From NCBI RefSeq assembly GCF_028858725.1, contig NC_084760.1, positions 9,436,867 through 9,500,866 of the forward strand: a DNA stretch of 64,000 bases, in the 5' to 3' direction. Every line of letters begins with the position of its first letter. Position 1 is the stretch's first letter. The notes under the pieces were generated by a model. That model saw only the letters and a list, made by a program, of their open reading frames with translations, had not been told where the DNA came from and ran no database searches. The DNA comes from Colius striatus (taxonomy: Eukaryota > Chordata > Aves > Coliiformes > Coliidae). Below are positions 48,760 to 60,686 of the stretch, piece after piece. Made by a program: the position numbers and the translations under genes.

Positions 48760-49066
48760 CCCTTGTTTTACATATAGGCAAGCGGCGGTAACGCGATGCC
48801 CACGGCCGGCAACGGCTAGGCCGCAGGGCCTAGGGCAGGCAGCGGGGCTCTCGCCCCCTTTGTGTCTCCGGGACCCGACGGGCGCCCGCGCCCCTTCCCC
48901 AGGACCGCGCTCTGTGCCCGGGAGCACTGAGAGAGTGCAGCAGCAGCCGCCTTCCAGGCTGAACCCTGAGCCTCGGTCCCCGCGGGCACCGCCACCCGCT
49001 CCCACAGCCTCGTCCTTTAACCCACACCCCACTCCGCAGCCTCCGAGGGGGGATTTAAATCAGACT

Positions 49067-49073
49067 CCGGAAG
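49067..49073 (+). promoter_or_regulatory. ETS/GABP-type site CCGGAAG
   Basis: Exact CCGGAAG in the CpG-island promoter upstream of AKIRIN2. Motif match only. Confidence 0.4.
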
Positions 49074-49143
49074 CCGGCGCGGGGCACGGCGGGACTTGTA
49101 GGCACGGAGCGCCCGCCGGCCCCCTCCGCTGAGCCGAGAAGCT

Positions 49144-49152
49144 GGGGCGGGG
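49144..49152 (+). promoter_or_regulatory. GC box (Sp1/KLF) GGGGCGGGG
   Basis: Exact Sp1-type GC box about 100 bp before the YY1-like site. Confidence 0.45.
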
Positions 49153-49250
49153 AAACCACGAGTCCCGCGAGCCTCCGCGGCCGCCGCCGCCCCGAGCAAC
49201 GCAGGCGCAGTGCGGGGGGGTGGCTTTTGAATCCGCGGCGTTGTTATTGA

Positions 49251-49259
49251 CGCCATATT
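49251..49259 (+). promoter_or_regulatory. YY1-like site CGCCATATT
   Basis: Fits CGCCATNTT exactly and lies about 430 bp before the AKIRIN2 start codon, a position consistent with a YY1 element at the transcription start. Confidence 0.4.
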
Positions 49260-49684
49260 GCTGGTGTGGGACTCACGGAAGGAAGCGCCGCCGCCGCTGC
49301 CGCCCGGGCCCCGCCGCTATCGCTCGTCATCGGCAGCCGCGGACCGGGCAGCCGGGCCCAGCCTCGCGCCCTTCGGCCTAGCTCCCGCCCCGCCGCCGGC
49401 CGCGCGCGGAATTGGCCCGGCCAGGGTAGGGCGAGCGGCGCGAGCGGGGATCCGGCCGCCCGAGCCGGAGCCGTTGGGGGGGCCGGGGCCGTTCCCCAGA
49501 GGGAGGCAGACGGGGAGGCGGCGGAGGCCCTGACGCAGCTGCCCCCTCCTTTCCCTGCCGCCCTCCCTTCCCTCCCCCCAAGCCCGCCCCAGACAGCGGG
49601 GAAGGCGCCTCTGGGCAGGGCCGGTTGCTGCCGTCGCCGTCTCCCCTGCCCCTCGCTCCGAGCCCCCTTCCTCCGCCCCGCGCC

Positions 49685-49886
49685 ATGGCTTGCGGCGCCA
49701 CTTTGAAAAGGACACTTGATTTCGACCCGCTGCTGAGCCCGGCGTCCCCGAAGCGGAGGCGATGTGCGCCATTGTCAGCCCCGGCCTCGGCCGCCGCCTC
49801 CTCGTCCTTCGCAGCCGCCTCCCCGCAGAAATACCTGCGCATGGAGCCCTCGCCCTTCGGAGAGGTGTCGTCCCGGCTCACTACAG
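49685..49886 (+). CDS. AKIRIN2: AKIRIN2 coding exon 1 (residues 1-67 and first base of codon 68)
   Basis: Starts at an ATG in strong context (GCCATGG, G at -3 and +4). I see no ATG in the roughly 480 bp before it, so the start is clear. It begins [18 protein letters not shown], the signature N-terminus of vertebrate akirins, followed by the basic nuclear localisation signal PKRRRC at residues 22-27, an Ala/Ser-rich linker (about 31-46) and [20 protein letters not shown]. The exon ends ACAG before a strong donor GTGAGG. Compared from memory with human AKIRIN2 (203 residues) the linker is shorter by about a dozen residues, so the full bird protein should be about 189 residues. Frames extending the coding region further upstream would need non-ATG starts and are rejected. 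Confidence 0.97.
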
Positions 49887-49922
49887 GTGAGGGAGACGGC
49901 CCCGCCGCACTTGGCAGCCCCC

Positions 49923-49961
49923 GGGGGAGGGCGGTGGGGGTGCGGGGCGGCGGCGGGGGGG
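49923..49961 (+). other. G-quadruplex motif at start of intron 1
   Basis: Several runs of three to seven G separated by one to four bases, 37 bp after the exon 1 donor on the coding strand. It fits the pattern of four G-runs with short loops. Confidence 0.5.
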
Positions 49962-50220
49962 ACCCCTGCGGGGAGAGGGCGGCGGGCGCACGGAGCAGGG
50001 CAGAGGGCCGGGGAGGCGATCGGGGAGCGGGGCAGGAGGTGGGAGAAGACGGGAGGGCAGGGTGGATGTCGAGGCCCCTCTCCAGCCATTTTCTGTCGGG
50101 CTATGCTTCTGGCAGCGGCGGGGGCCGGGGCGATCCCAGCTCGGCTTGGCACTGCCGCGGCGGAGACACAATAGAAATGGCCGTTTGCAGCAGGAGAGGG
50201 GGAGGAGGGACGGGGAGGAA

Positions 50221-50251
50221 GGGGGGGGCGGGTTGGGCCGATGCGGGCGGG
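50221..50251 (+). other. G-quadruplex motif in intron 1
   Basis: A run of eight G, then CGGG, TTGGG and CCGATGCGGGCGGG, gives at least four G3 runs with loops of 1, 2 and 7 bases on the coding strand. Confidence 0.5.
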
Positions 50252-53200
50252 TGGCCATAGGAAAGGGGTCGGGGGGGGGTTGGAAGGAGGAGAGACTAGA
50301 GAAAAGGGACCCGAGAGGGGGGGAGGCGTTAATGGGGGAGGCTTGATCCGGCACCGAGGGGAAGCCGGCTTTTCCTGCCGACGAGAACGGAGGATTTCCC
50401 CCGCCCCCCCCAGCTTCTTCTGTGGGTGGCTGGATGTGGCAAAGAGAGACGCAGGGGCGAGTCAAGCTGCGGAAACGCCGGGGGCGGCGGGGAGGGTGAC
50501 CGTGGTGTCTGCGGGGGCGGGCATGGGGCTGGGGCTGGCTCCTCTCGGCGGGGCCCACATCGATCTCTCGCGGCCATTATCCGTGGGTCGAGCGTTGCCC
50601 GAGCCGAAGCGGCGGCACCTCCTCCCGTTGCTCAGACATGGGGGGGAAGGGAAGGAGGGCGGGGAGCGCGGCCTGTCATCAATCACCCGCAAAACGCCAG
50701 TGGGAAAAGGCAAAAGCAGATAAAACAAAGGGGTGATTCCACTTCCAGCCCCTGAATGCGTGCCGCCGTCCCGGGTGACCCATTCTGTGGCAGCCTTAAA
50801 GTTCTGTAGGGAAACCGAACGATGAAAGCGATTGTGTGCAAGGGTGAGAGTTGCCTTTAGGGCAGATAAAATGGACTCGGTCAGTCTCTTGTCTGGGAGA
50901 GACAGAGAGAGAACAAAACCCTTCAACGTTCTTAACGTGTGGGAGATGAGTCAACCGGTGGCCCTAAAAGCGTCGGGTCTGCTCATGTAATAGTTGTCGT
51001 GTAAAAATCAACCGAGTTTGTTGTTACCGGTGAATAGAGAGAAAAAGAAGGAATCTTGGCTGGGCACGAGGGATCGATTGACCCTTGCTACAGTCTAGTG
51101 GGCAGCTTCCAGTAACGCACTCGAACGGTTCAGAACGGTTGAGGCTCGCAGCCATGAGTGGCTGCAGCGCCGAGGTATAGATGTGTGTCCTTTGTGTGCA
51201 GGGAGAAAAAGCCCTCTGCAGTTGTTGCAGTTGAATTCCTTCTGCTGGTACATTTCAGTGCTCCCTTTGGTACAAAAGTTGGCCCCCGATTACTGCCAGC
51301 ATTACCGAGCAGTAAGTTTTAATGTGTTTAGAAATTGCCATCTTCCATGTAGGATAATGCCTTGTTTTGATATTCTTAGTTCTGAGAACAGTACAGTAGA
51401 ATACATTTTTTTTTCAGGCTTTAATTAAACAGTTAAAAAAAACCGATATGGAGAAAATACGTAGAGGACAAACAAAGTGCTTAAACTTGGCATCAGTGCT
51501 TTGATATTTTTTTGAACCTCTAGGAAGAGATCTTGAATGAGTCAGCGGTCTGGGATGAGAGTTGTGATGGATGGCACTCCCTGGTACAGTGAGGCATCGC
51601 ATATACTTTGAGATAGACGTTTAAAATCAGAACTCCTTTGATTGTTTTCAAAAGATAAAGTGTTCTTTCGTTGCAAGGATTTCTGTTGGCATGTTTCTTT
51701 GGGATTTGGAAAGCTTAGGGTATGAATATTTAATAAAAATATTGTCTGGCCAGTAAGTGTGCGTTGCTGAAAGGAGATGAATCAATAAAATCTTCAGCAC
51801 AGATAACCCACCGCAGCATTTGAGCTAATCCTTAAAATCTTATCTTAACGATTCTGAAGGTCTTAAAAACGAAAATGTTACTGAGGTTGAGCAAAGACAG
51901 GCCTCATCTTGAGAAAACCAGAGATGCAGATGGTAATCCGTGTGAAAAGGTGGTTCTGTGCTGACAACGGGGTGTGTTTATATGCAAAGCCATTTGTGTA
52001 GTACAATGAAAAGTGAAGGACAGTAAACCAAAACATCTCTCAGTATCCCTGAGCAAAACTTGAAGCATTTTTAAGTTGTGCACGTATACACAGGTTTTGC
52101 TTGAAAGCTCCCTCTGTGGTTTCTGTTACAAAGAAAAGAAAATCCTCCTAGGGTGCTAGTGCAAATGTGACTGTTGAACAGCTTGGTTAGTTTTTACTTT
52201 GAGTTGAATTTAGGGGCGTTGGGATGTCGTGTGTGTTTCATTTTGGTGGTCAGCAAACAAAGTAGAGCTTATCATTTTAAAGGGGCCACTTGAAACACGG
52301 AGTGGGATTCGTCTCAATCTAATTTTGTAGATGCATATGCCACCTAATAATTTGTGGTTTTCCTGCTAATCAGTTGGAAGAAACAGATGGTTTATTCTAG
52401 AGTTATGACTTAAAGATGAGGCAAAATATGCTGTAGAAATACGCATTGCTTTCCATTGACTGCAAAATGAATTTACCTGACCATTTCTGGCGTAGACTTC
52501 TACATTGGGGTCAGATAAATCTTGCTGTGTATGTGAAAAGAATTCCAGTCTGATACAACGTGTGTTCCCAACTGAGTCACTGGTTTATTCAGTTTTTATA
52601 TTGGGAAATTAAACGACAATAGCCAGAATCCATTTGCCTTCACTTATGGTTTTCTCAGCTTGTTACTGTAATGCTTAGGTTTCCAGCTCTTGAAAAGTGT
52701 CTGTCTGAATTTTGTTTCATGAAGATTAATGGTCATATGAAATCAGAGCTCTGGTTATAAAACCTGATGCTGATACTTTAAGTTCACACTTAGTCGTTTT
52801 TCTTCTGTCTGATACTCTGTCCCAGTAGTATTTAACTTCACCCGATGGAGACTGTATCAGCACCAGAACTTCTTACCACATGGCTGATACTTTCAAAAAG
52901 GAATTATCTGGAAGCAGAATATGGATTGATTGAGGGGAATGCTGAGAACTAAGAATACAGTGGGGCAGTCAAATGAGAAAACAGCTGTCTTTATACAGTG
53001 GTCATAGACAAATAAATGATACGTCTGTTTGGGAGAGGATAAAGCTTATTCAAGATGAAATTTATCTCTCACAAGAGTGTTTTAATATTTTGTGGTTATT
53101 TGAACAGCTGTTAGGTCACTTCCAGTTTCTCAGTGAATTTGGCAGCCAAACTGCAATTGTGGCCTTACCGTCTGTACTTTGAGTGGAATTGTGCTTACAG

Positions 53201-54202
53201 GCTGGAGGATGATGTTTGCTAATTTTTGGGATACTATTGTTTGCCTCTAGAATTACGTTTTTAATCCTGCGTTCGCTCTTAGCTGGTGCAAAACCCACCT
53301 GCCTGATGTGAGACTGGTTTCATTTTCAAAGAGAGGCTTCTCTAAGAAGTATTCTACCTCTTGAGCACTACAGATGAGTTTTAGTTTCATAAAAGTTCTA
53401 ACTATAAATGAGACTGTTCTTTATGATCAGAATAACTGCTCTTAGGTCTGGGTGCCTGTGTGTAGTGCACTGTATGTGTTTGAAGTGTGAAGGGTGCTGT
53501 CCCATTCCCAAGCTGTTAAATGAATTCTGGAGGGTGGAAGTACTTTTTCAATTCTCGACTGCTTGTCATGCAACTGGTATTTGCATCTTTAGCCTGATCA
53601 AATATTATGTTTTGGGGCAAAATGACAAATGAACTAGTTTTTAGCATTCAAAGGCATGTCAGCCTTTTAGAAAGCCTGCACATCTGATTATGTCTTACAG
53701 TGGGAAATACAGTCCAAAGAAATGGAGGAGGTGAGGAGGGAGAGATAGCGTTGACCTCCTAATTTGTGCTACGTGTAGTTAGCTGAAGACAAACTTCCAT
53801 AGTCCATACAACCAAATTCAAATGTTAACTGAGAGCTGGAACTTTGTAGAAGCAAAGAATGTTGTATTTAAATATAAAATTGTGGAATTGCTTAGAAAAT
53901 TGCAAACTTATGCATGTGCAGCCCTTTTTTTTCCCATCTGAAACACTGGTCTGCCTTAACACTTCCCCAGCAACTACCTAATGTTGCAAACCAAAAGCTG
54001 TATTGGGTGGAGTTACTGAGAACAGTCCTTCAACTCAGGTCACTGGTTGAAATCCAAGCAGAGATAATGTCAGATGCTTGTCAGAGGATGGAAACTATGG
54101 AATTTATGCAGTATTTAGTAATGAGTATCCATGGTGGATATTTGCTGCTTTAGTGGCAGTTGTATGGCAAATGTCTCTAGTTAAAGATTGCAAATGGAGT
54201 TG

Positions 54203-54231
54203 AAGAGTCCTTTTCTCATGAAAGGACTCTT
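54203..54231. repeat. Perfect 11-bp inverted repeat with 7-base loop
   Basis: AAGAGTCCTTT at 54203-54213 is followed after TCTCATG by its exact reverse complement AAAGGACTCTT at 54221-54231. RNA of either strand would form a stable small hairpin. It lies in intron 1 in otherwise unremarkable DNA. It is too short for a microRNA precursor. Confidence 0.8.
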
Positions 54232-55032
54232 TTACAAACAGAAGGTAGATACATTTGTCTTTATTGTACACCTTTTTCTTTCACAGAATAGTGTGTGGGA
54301 GGGGGAGTAATGGGTCTAATTAACACAAATTGTCAAAGTTAAGTATGTAAGTTGGGCCTTTTTGAACAGAAAGACCTGTTAGTTTTCCCTATAGGCTGTC
54401 CTCTTGTGACCTTTCAGTTGCCTTCTTGAGCAAACTTCAATACTTTTGTTTAAAGCTTGGTCAGACAGTGACTGAGTACAGGTCTGGCTTTGAAATGAAC
54501 AGATGTAGTGTCTTTGGAATGTGGTATATTAGTAGCGCTGCATCTCTTTCTGTTTAATTTCTGTTTTGTTAATGTTTATCCGCATGTGTATTTCTTGGTA
54601 AATTATCTTGGCGAGATGCCAAGCTTCTCATTGTGTTCCAGTACTGCAGAAATCATTAGGATTAAAAAAACCAAAACATTCCCACCCCTTTAAAAAAAGA
54701 AGGGGGGGGGATAAAATAAAAAGCATGTAATGGCTGCATCTGGACTTGATAATTTAATTTATATGAGAAATTCCTATAAAGATGCCTGTGGTTACTATAA
54801 ATGTTAAAGGCCCTTGGTTGTAGATACCATAAAATGTTAAAGCAGTTTTTTGTTTCAGTGGCAGGTCTGATAAATGCAATGTGACTTATTTTATTTTTAA
54901 TGTGAAGAGAAAGATCTAATTGCCATGGCAAATACATTCTGCATTGCTTGATTTATTTTTCATTCCTCTACCCCCTTGATCAAGATAACTGGGATTTCTC
55001 GTAATAACAGATTTGCAGAATGAGCTAATGCA

Positions 55033-55083
55033 AATGGTAGGGGTTGGAAGGGACCTTTAGAGATCGTCTGATCCTTCCCCCAT
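55033..55083 (-). mobile_element. CR1 LINE 3' terminus
   Basis: AATGGTAGGGGTTGGAAGGG followed by ACCTTTAGAGATCGTCTGATCC is the reversed 3' end of CR1 without its outermost tail. About 50 bp, minus orientation, within intron 1. Confidence 0.75.
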
Positions 55084-58000
55084 CCAGCTTGTTGTGGGAG
55101 AACCAGAACCTTCATCAGCCTGAGACCTTGTGTGACTGGACCTCATGAGGTGGCCAACTCTGTGCCAGAGTCCATCCCGAGCTGCTTTTGTCTGTTCTGT
55201 AGCGTTAGGCACTGGCTGTGAAGTGACAGGGCATACCCCTTATCAGTGTTTTCTCTGCTTTAAAGCATGCTCCTCTGAGGTGAGCACAAGCTCCAAAAGT
55301 CTGCTTTCTGTTGCTGAAGTCTTAACAGACTGTGGTGAATTAATAAACATAATGAGAGTCACCAAAGGAAAAGAATGAGAGGAGTATCTGGATTATTTTA
55401 ATTTCTATCTGGGCTTGTGGATTCCCTGGTTAAGCAGATGTAGAGAGCAGAGTGCTGTTGCTCTGCTACAGTGCTGCCCTTAGGGGAACCTAGCTTCTTA
55501 AAATGAGTGTTGTATGGCAGTATCCTGCTGGGGACACCAAAACTGGGAATGGGGCAGCACCAACTAGATGTTGAGTAAGGGTGATGTCCTCATGGAAAAC
55601 TAACAGATTTGAACTAGTGAAGCAGATTTACTTTATGTGGCAGCTGAAATCCTTGAAGATGTATGCTGTTGACATCAGGATACCATTTGATTGATTGACT
55701 TAGAAGAAATCTTAACCACAGTTCAGGTTTAAATGCATGTATTGAATGGTGACATTGCAATACTTGAAACTTGAGCTTTAGGTTCCATTTCAGGCCAGGA
55801 AAACTGCTACTCTGATTTCAGCCTATTGAGTCACCTTCCTATGTGTTTTGCCAGAGTTTCTTTCAGCTAAATAAGAGAAGCCAGGAACTGAGATGAGAGA
55901 TTGCTAGTTTAAAAATCAAGTGGTGGGGGAGGTGGGGGGGTTGGGTTGCGGAGGAAGAAAAAATCCTTCAGGGGCAACAATCAGCACTGCCGTAGTGATA
56001 AGCAGTTATTAAAATGGAGAAAATAATTATTTGCCTTGTTACCTTTTCAAGTTGCACTGCTGTTTCCCTTGTACATAATTTCTAAGTAATTACAGGTCAG
56101 GATGGAGTAATTAGATGACAGAATTTGGAAAAATAATAACTTGCTTTTTTTATCGTGAATTAAAGGAAGTGAGGAGAAGACATCACTCCTTGGAAATTAC
56201 TGTTTGGCTTTGTAATCCATTAATGTGACAGATCATATTTCAGATGCCAAACTTGAATGCTGATTTGCCAGCTTCACATTTCATCCTCCCTTCATGAGGC
56301 ATGAAAGCAGCTGAAAAGCAAAGTCTTGCTTCTCCGAAACGTATCTGAAATTCTGAAGGACTGGCGTGAATGCTGACCTTCCTCTTAATGCGCTGTTTCA
56401 TGAGCCTCTGTATCCAGCTTTGTGCTCTTAGTACTCAGAGCTCTAGATGAAAAAAAGTGTGTACACATTTCGTTACATTCAGATGTTTTTGGCTGAATCC
56501 TCTGTGCCTTAGTGGCCATGGTGAGACAGTAGTAGTCTTTCTATGTCATTCTTTATCTTGGCGTTGAACTTGGAGGAGATGGGGGGTCATATAATATGGC
56601 CTTGGGTGGCTGGCTGGGATTCAGAGTCATCTTTTGAAATTTCCTTTATGAAGGAGTAATTTATTTCAGTACATTAGCAGTGAGACTTTTTCTTGCTACT
56701 ACCCTAGATTCAGCAAGCCTAATTTTTACCTTTTTGTCTTCAGAGATCTCTTTAACCAGTAGGAAATACTGAGCACAGGGGATAAAGTGAAATTAAAATG
56801 AAACTGAGGATAAGCCACAGTGATGTATGTTTGATCATATTAAATATATTCCTTCTGTCATCTCATAAATGAAATTACTGCCTGATGTACAATGTCTGAT
56901 TTGACCTGAAGCACCAAGAAGATGGATGCAAGTCTTTATTTAAAATATCTAATGAGGTCCAAAATATATGATTCAGTTCTCACTTCATTTTTATAGTCTT
57001 AGAGAAGCTCACTTAAATTTTCTTTAATGAGTGTACTTGCAGATTCTACATTTTTATATGTAAAATAATTTGTTAATTAAAATGTATCCCATGGTTGAAA
57101 AAGTCACTTTGGGCCTCCACAAAAAAACACCCCAACCCTGTCCTGTATTTGACATCAGTTAAACACACATTTTAATTCAGACAGGATAGTCTAGAGCTAA
57201 TTGAAAGTAAGGGAGGTTAAGAAACTGAACTTGAAAAGGCAGGAAGGTTTTCTGGAAGCAAAATTAGGTTGGAGAATGAGATCTGCTAACTCTAAGCTTT
57301 GTTTAACTGGGCCAGAATTTTAAAGGGCTTTACAGTTAGATGTCTGCCATGTAGATGTTGTTCAAAAGTTGTCTGGTTTGCACAGCCTTAATATTTCATG
57401 GTTTCTTTCAAGTGCTGAGGTGCTATAAAAAGTGTTTTGAAAATAATCTGTGTGTTCATCAGACACGATTTTGTGGATTTATTAAGCAAACCTATAAATG
57501 CCAGAAGTAACCTGGTGCATTTAAACAACTTTTCTTACTCTCTTAGATTGTGGTTTGGGGTTTTTTTTTACAGACAAAGTAATTCAGTTTGGCATTCAGA
57601 TTTTCATTTAAAATCAGTCATAAGCAGTTGCAAGATTACATTTCATTTCACAGTGAAGTAGTTCTGTTTAAAGTAAAAGATTTTGTGCAACTATCTACTC
57701 AGTGTTTGCAGCTGCAACAATGTGCTTGCTTAGCTTGAAGTCTTCACTTGTCAGATCATTCACGTGAGAAGTCACTGAACGGTTCAGGGCTATGTTAGAC
57801 TTTAGTTTCTTGATTATTAATCTCTACTTTACAAATGGTGGAAGTCAGGAAGTATGAGTCATTCTCACAGTCACCTTACCTACTAGCAGCGTGGTACTGA
57901 GTGGAGATTGTAGTCCACATCTGTGTGCTGAGCAGTAGTGCCTTAAACCTAAATTAGACTAAATAAAGCAATACCATTAACCATAAGCAAGTGATGCACA

Positions 58001-59535
58001 TGCTCAACACGTGTTCAGTCAGGACTTCAGATTTTAGGCCTTTTTTTCCTCATGGTACCTGTTTAGAATGCTTTGTCATGTTTTAATAGTCCCCTCCTCC
58101 ATCCCAATTACTTAGTTTTATACCTTTACCTGAAGTTCCAGTAGTGCAAACTGTCAGAGTGGTTTTGTCAGGATGAGGATCTCCCAATGTGTCTGGGGAG
58201 TTTCTTGAGATTTTTGAGCAAGATTTGAAGATGGAAAGTGTTGCCAAATTAGATGGAATTACTGTGTTGTCGTGACTTCTCTATCCATAGTTCAGTATAT
58301 TTTGGGGTAGAATCGTGTATCTTTGGTGCACAGGTCTTATTTTTCTATCCTAGTTGTTGTAGGTTAGCCAAAATCAGTACCTGATTTCTTTGCCCCCATC
58401 ACCCCCTCATGTTACTTTTACTCCTTCTATTCTACCCGATATTTTAACATTTTTTCTGAGTTATTCCTTATTTAATTTGCAGGGTTGTTAGGTCTGGAGA
58501 AAACTTGACTGATACTCATTCTTTTAACTCTTGCAGTCATAGCCTTTGACAAGAGTCTGTTTAGGGTTTTGGGTTTTTCTCTTAATGATTTTGGTGGTTA
58601 ATGTGGTTTGAGAATGTTTCTGAAAAAAAGAAAAAAGATGATATAAAGGAGAGCTATAGAGAAGATTTTTATCAAAGTTGTTACACCCAAAATTTGGCTG
58701 TTGGGTTTGCAGTTCAGATGGCATTTGGAAAGTATGCCCAAGAACAAATAGTCGTAAAGGATGCACATGGTTTGTTGCAGTCTTCAGTTAATGTAAATAT
58801 GTTGTGAATGTTTGCAGTCACAGTTGTAGATATCCTTCAGGACAGATGTTATCTAACTAGATGCTATCTAATTTAGTTCCTACTCCAAATGATGCAGCAT
58901 TACTTTAACAGCACTTGATTCTGAGGAAAAGGATTGTTTTACCACCATAATGTTGTTGAGTAAAGATGTTGTAGGGCCATTCTCTGACTGATGAAGCGTG
59001 TGCACAAGTAACAAATTCCCCGTGGGATTCTGTTTAGTTTTGGAAGACTGCTTGCATCTTGGTTTAACCTGATCTATGCATTTCTGAACCACACTGGAGT
59101 GTAGGATGTATCTTGTTCTATAAAGAGTATGAATCTGCCAACCACCCTTGAGTAATTTTTTACCCACTTTCTCATGGTTTCCTTCATTTCCCTACCGTGC
59201 TGCTTTATTACATCATCTTCCTTTACTGCCTCTTTGAACCAAGTTACTGATCTCTCTTTACAGAATTGAAAGTCACACCTGAAAATTAGTTGAGAAGTTT
59301 TCATGGTATTATATTGACAAAATGCTGGACAGAAGTAGGAGGGTACTGAGCAGAGTCCTGACACAGTCACATGAATTTGTATGTGTCTGGATTTTGGAGA
59401 GCTGTCCTTGCCAAAAGCTTAGAAGTCTCAGAGGAAGCTGTTCCTCTAGGGAAACTTTTAGGATGCATTTGAAAGTAAGAATTCTCATAAAGAATTGAGG
59501 CTTTATAAGTTTGTTTCTGTGAAGGTCACCTGTTA

Positions 59536-59568
59536 AAAAAACCCAAAAAATAGGTGTTTGGGTTTTTT
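59536..59568. repeat. Perfect 12-bp inverted repeat with 9-base loop
   Basis: AAAAAACCCAAA (59536-59547) and TTTGGGTTTTTT (59557-59568) are exact reverse complements separated by nine bases. The arms are low-complexity, so chance formation from A- and T-rich runs is plausible. Confidence 0.75.
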
Positions 59569-60150
59569 CCTTCCCTTCTTTAATATTTTCATTTACCAGA
59601 GGATATGCACTTAGGGCACTGATACACCCAAGAGCCTTTTGAGATGTGAAATTTCAGAGGAGAAGCACATAGGACTGGTAGTTTTATTGCAAGGATTACT
59701 TTTTTCCTTGCAATTCAACGATGGAGATGAGGTTATTAAAAGCACTTGCTGCGTTTTCTTTAGTGCAATCAAATGCTGAGCTACATATTGCCATACTCTT
59801 TTTCCATCTATTGTGTTTATTTGGGCAGATCTGAGGCTATAAAAAAATGTTGTGTAGGGCTCTTTTACTTAGCCTGTTGGTTTCCAGTTCTCTGAGGTAT
59901 GAAGCAGTAGTTGCCTCATGCATTTTCTCTCTAAATTGTATTTCCTTCTCCTTTGCTGCCTGTATGCCAGTAGCTGTACAGAGAGACATACTGTTTCCTG
60001 GACATATTTTATTCCTGAGTCTTTTGTTACCTGTAACTGTATGAATGATTAAATGCTGCTTGGAGGAGAAAGGTGGTTGCAAATTCAGTGTACAAAGCAA
60101 AGATGATGACTACTAGTAGAAGTTCTACTGCCTAATCTTAATTCGTGGAC

Positions 60151-60221
60151 TCATAGAAATGGTAGGAGTTGGAAGAGACCTTTAGAGATGATCTAATTCA
60201 AACCCCTGCTAAAGCAGGGAT
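60151..60221 (-). mobile_element. CR1 LINE 3' end fragment
   Basis: TCATAGAAATGGTAGGAGTTGG, then GAAGAGACCTTTAGAG, GATGATCTAATTCAAACCCC and TGCTAAAGCAGGG form the reversed CR1 3' end, about 70 bp, minus orientation, 330 bp before exon 2. Confidence 0.85.
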
Positions 60222-60551
60222 GTATCTCTGTATATTGTATATTTAATAGTTCCTAAATTTTAACCTTATGCTGTTTATTTTTGTTAGCAGTATTCTGGCA
60301 CCAATAGCTGACCTTAACTGGCCAGATTTTTGTCATTGTTCTCCTGGTGAAAACAGTCTGGATTCAACCTTCTTTTTAGTTACTTTCATGAGTTGTGTCT
60401 TGGGTGAAACAGGGTGGGTTTTGCAGGCAGTGTTTGAAGAGTGTAGCTTTTACCATCTGATAATTACCTGCAATGTTTGAGTGGAAATAAAGTGAAATGC
60501 TGAAATAGAATTATATTGAGACTTAATGTTTTTAAATTGTTTTTCTTTTAG

Positions 60552-60686
60552 AACAAATTCTCTACAATATAAAGCAGGAATACAAGCGCATGCAGAAGAG
60601 GAGACACTTAGAAAATAACTTCCAGCAGACAGAACCATGTTGTTCTTCTGATGCACAGCCACATGCGTTTCTCCTCACTGGACCAG
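60552..60686 (+). CDS. AKIRIN2: AKIRIN2 coding exon 2 (codons 68-112)
   Basis: The acceptor is TTTTCTTTTAG. The exon reads [20 protein letters not shown], then [20 protein letters not shown] and LLTGP, nearly identical to mammalian AKIRIN2. The first half is a basic amphipathic helix-like segment ([11 protein letters not shown]). The exon is 135 bp, phase 1 at both ends. The donor, CAG followed by GTACCC, is weak beyond the GT. In the mammalian protein, from memory, a few more residues (ASP before GTSSA) stand at this junction, so the exon border has probably shifted between birds and mammals. No better in-frame donor is seen just downstream. Confidence 0.95.

Larger units (their letters stand above)
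49040..49300 (+). promoter_or_regulatory. AKIRIN2: AKIRIN2 core promoter region (TATA-less)
   Basis: The stretch has an ETS/GABP-type site CCGGAAG (49067-49073), a GC box GGGGCGGGG (49144-49152), an NRF1-like CGCAGGCGCAGTGCG (about 49200-49214) and a perfect YY1 core CGCCATATT (49251-49259). No TATA box is placed suitably. These are the usual parts of a housekeeping CpG-island promoter. The transcription start is inferred to lie around 49,200-49,300, since YY1 sites of this orientation often lie just downstream of the start; it cannot be fixed from sequence alone. Confidence 0.55.
48760..50700. promoter_or_regulatory. AKIRIN2: CpG island covering AKIRIN2 promoter, exon 1 and start of intron 1
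   Basis: CpGs are dense and GC content is high over about 1.9 kb, in sharp contrast to the AT-rich flanks. The island covers the promoter, the 5' untranslated region, all of coding exon 1 and about 800 bp of intron 1. Such islands mark broadly expressed genes, and their promoters are often transcribed in both directions. Many long open frames on both strands here result from lack of AT-rich stops and are not genes. Confidence 0.9.
49887..60551 (+). other. AKIRIN2: AKIRIN2 intron 1
   Basis: Starts GTGAGG and ends with a pyrimidine-rich stretch and TTTTAG. The first 800 bp belong to the CpG island and carry G-quadruplex motifs. The rest is AT-rich with two short CR1 tails (55033-55083, 60151-60221) and two perfect short inverted repeats (54203-54231, 59536-59568). 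No further exon is recognised. The size (10.7 kb) leaves room for enhancers, but none can be named. Confidence 0.9.

Noticed and set aside
49258..49706. Long frames upstream of and overlapping AKIRIN2 exon 1 on + strand
   Set aside because: No ATG is seen between about 49,200 and 49,685; these frames need non-ATG starts and are a product of CpG-rich sequence.
49625..50260. 211-codon frame that continues AKIRIN2 exon 1 past its donor
   Set aside because: The frame leaves the conserved sequence exactly at a strong GTGAGG donor, and the real protein continues in exon 2. The extension is intron.
49317..50926. Several minus-strand frames of 125-225 codons antisense to AKIRIN2
   Set aside because: Composition is Pro/Arg/Ala/Gly typical of GC-rich shadow frames; all overlap one another in different frames and none has a domain.
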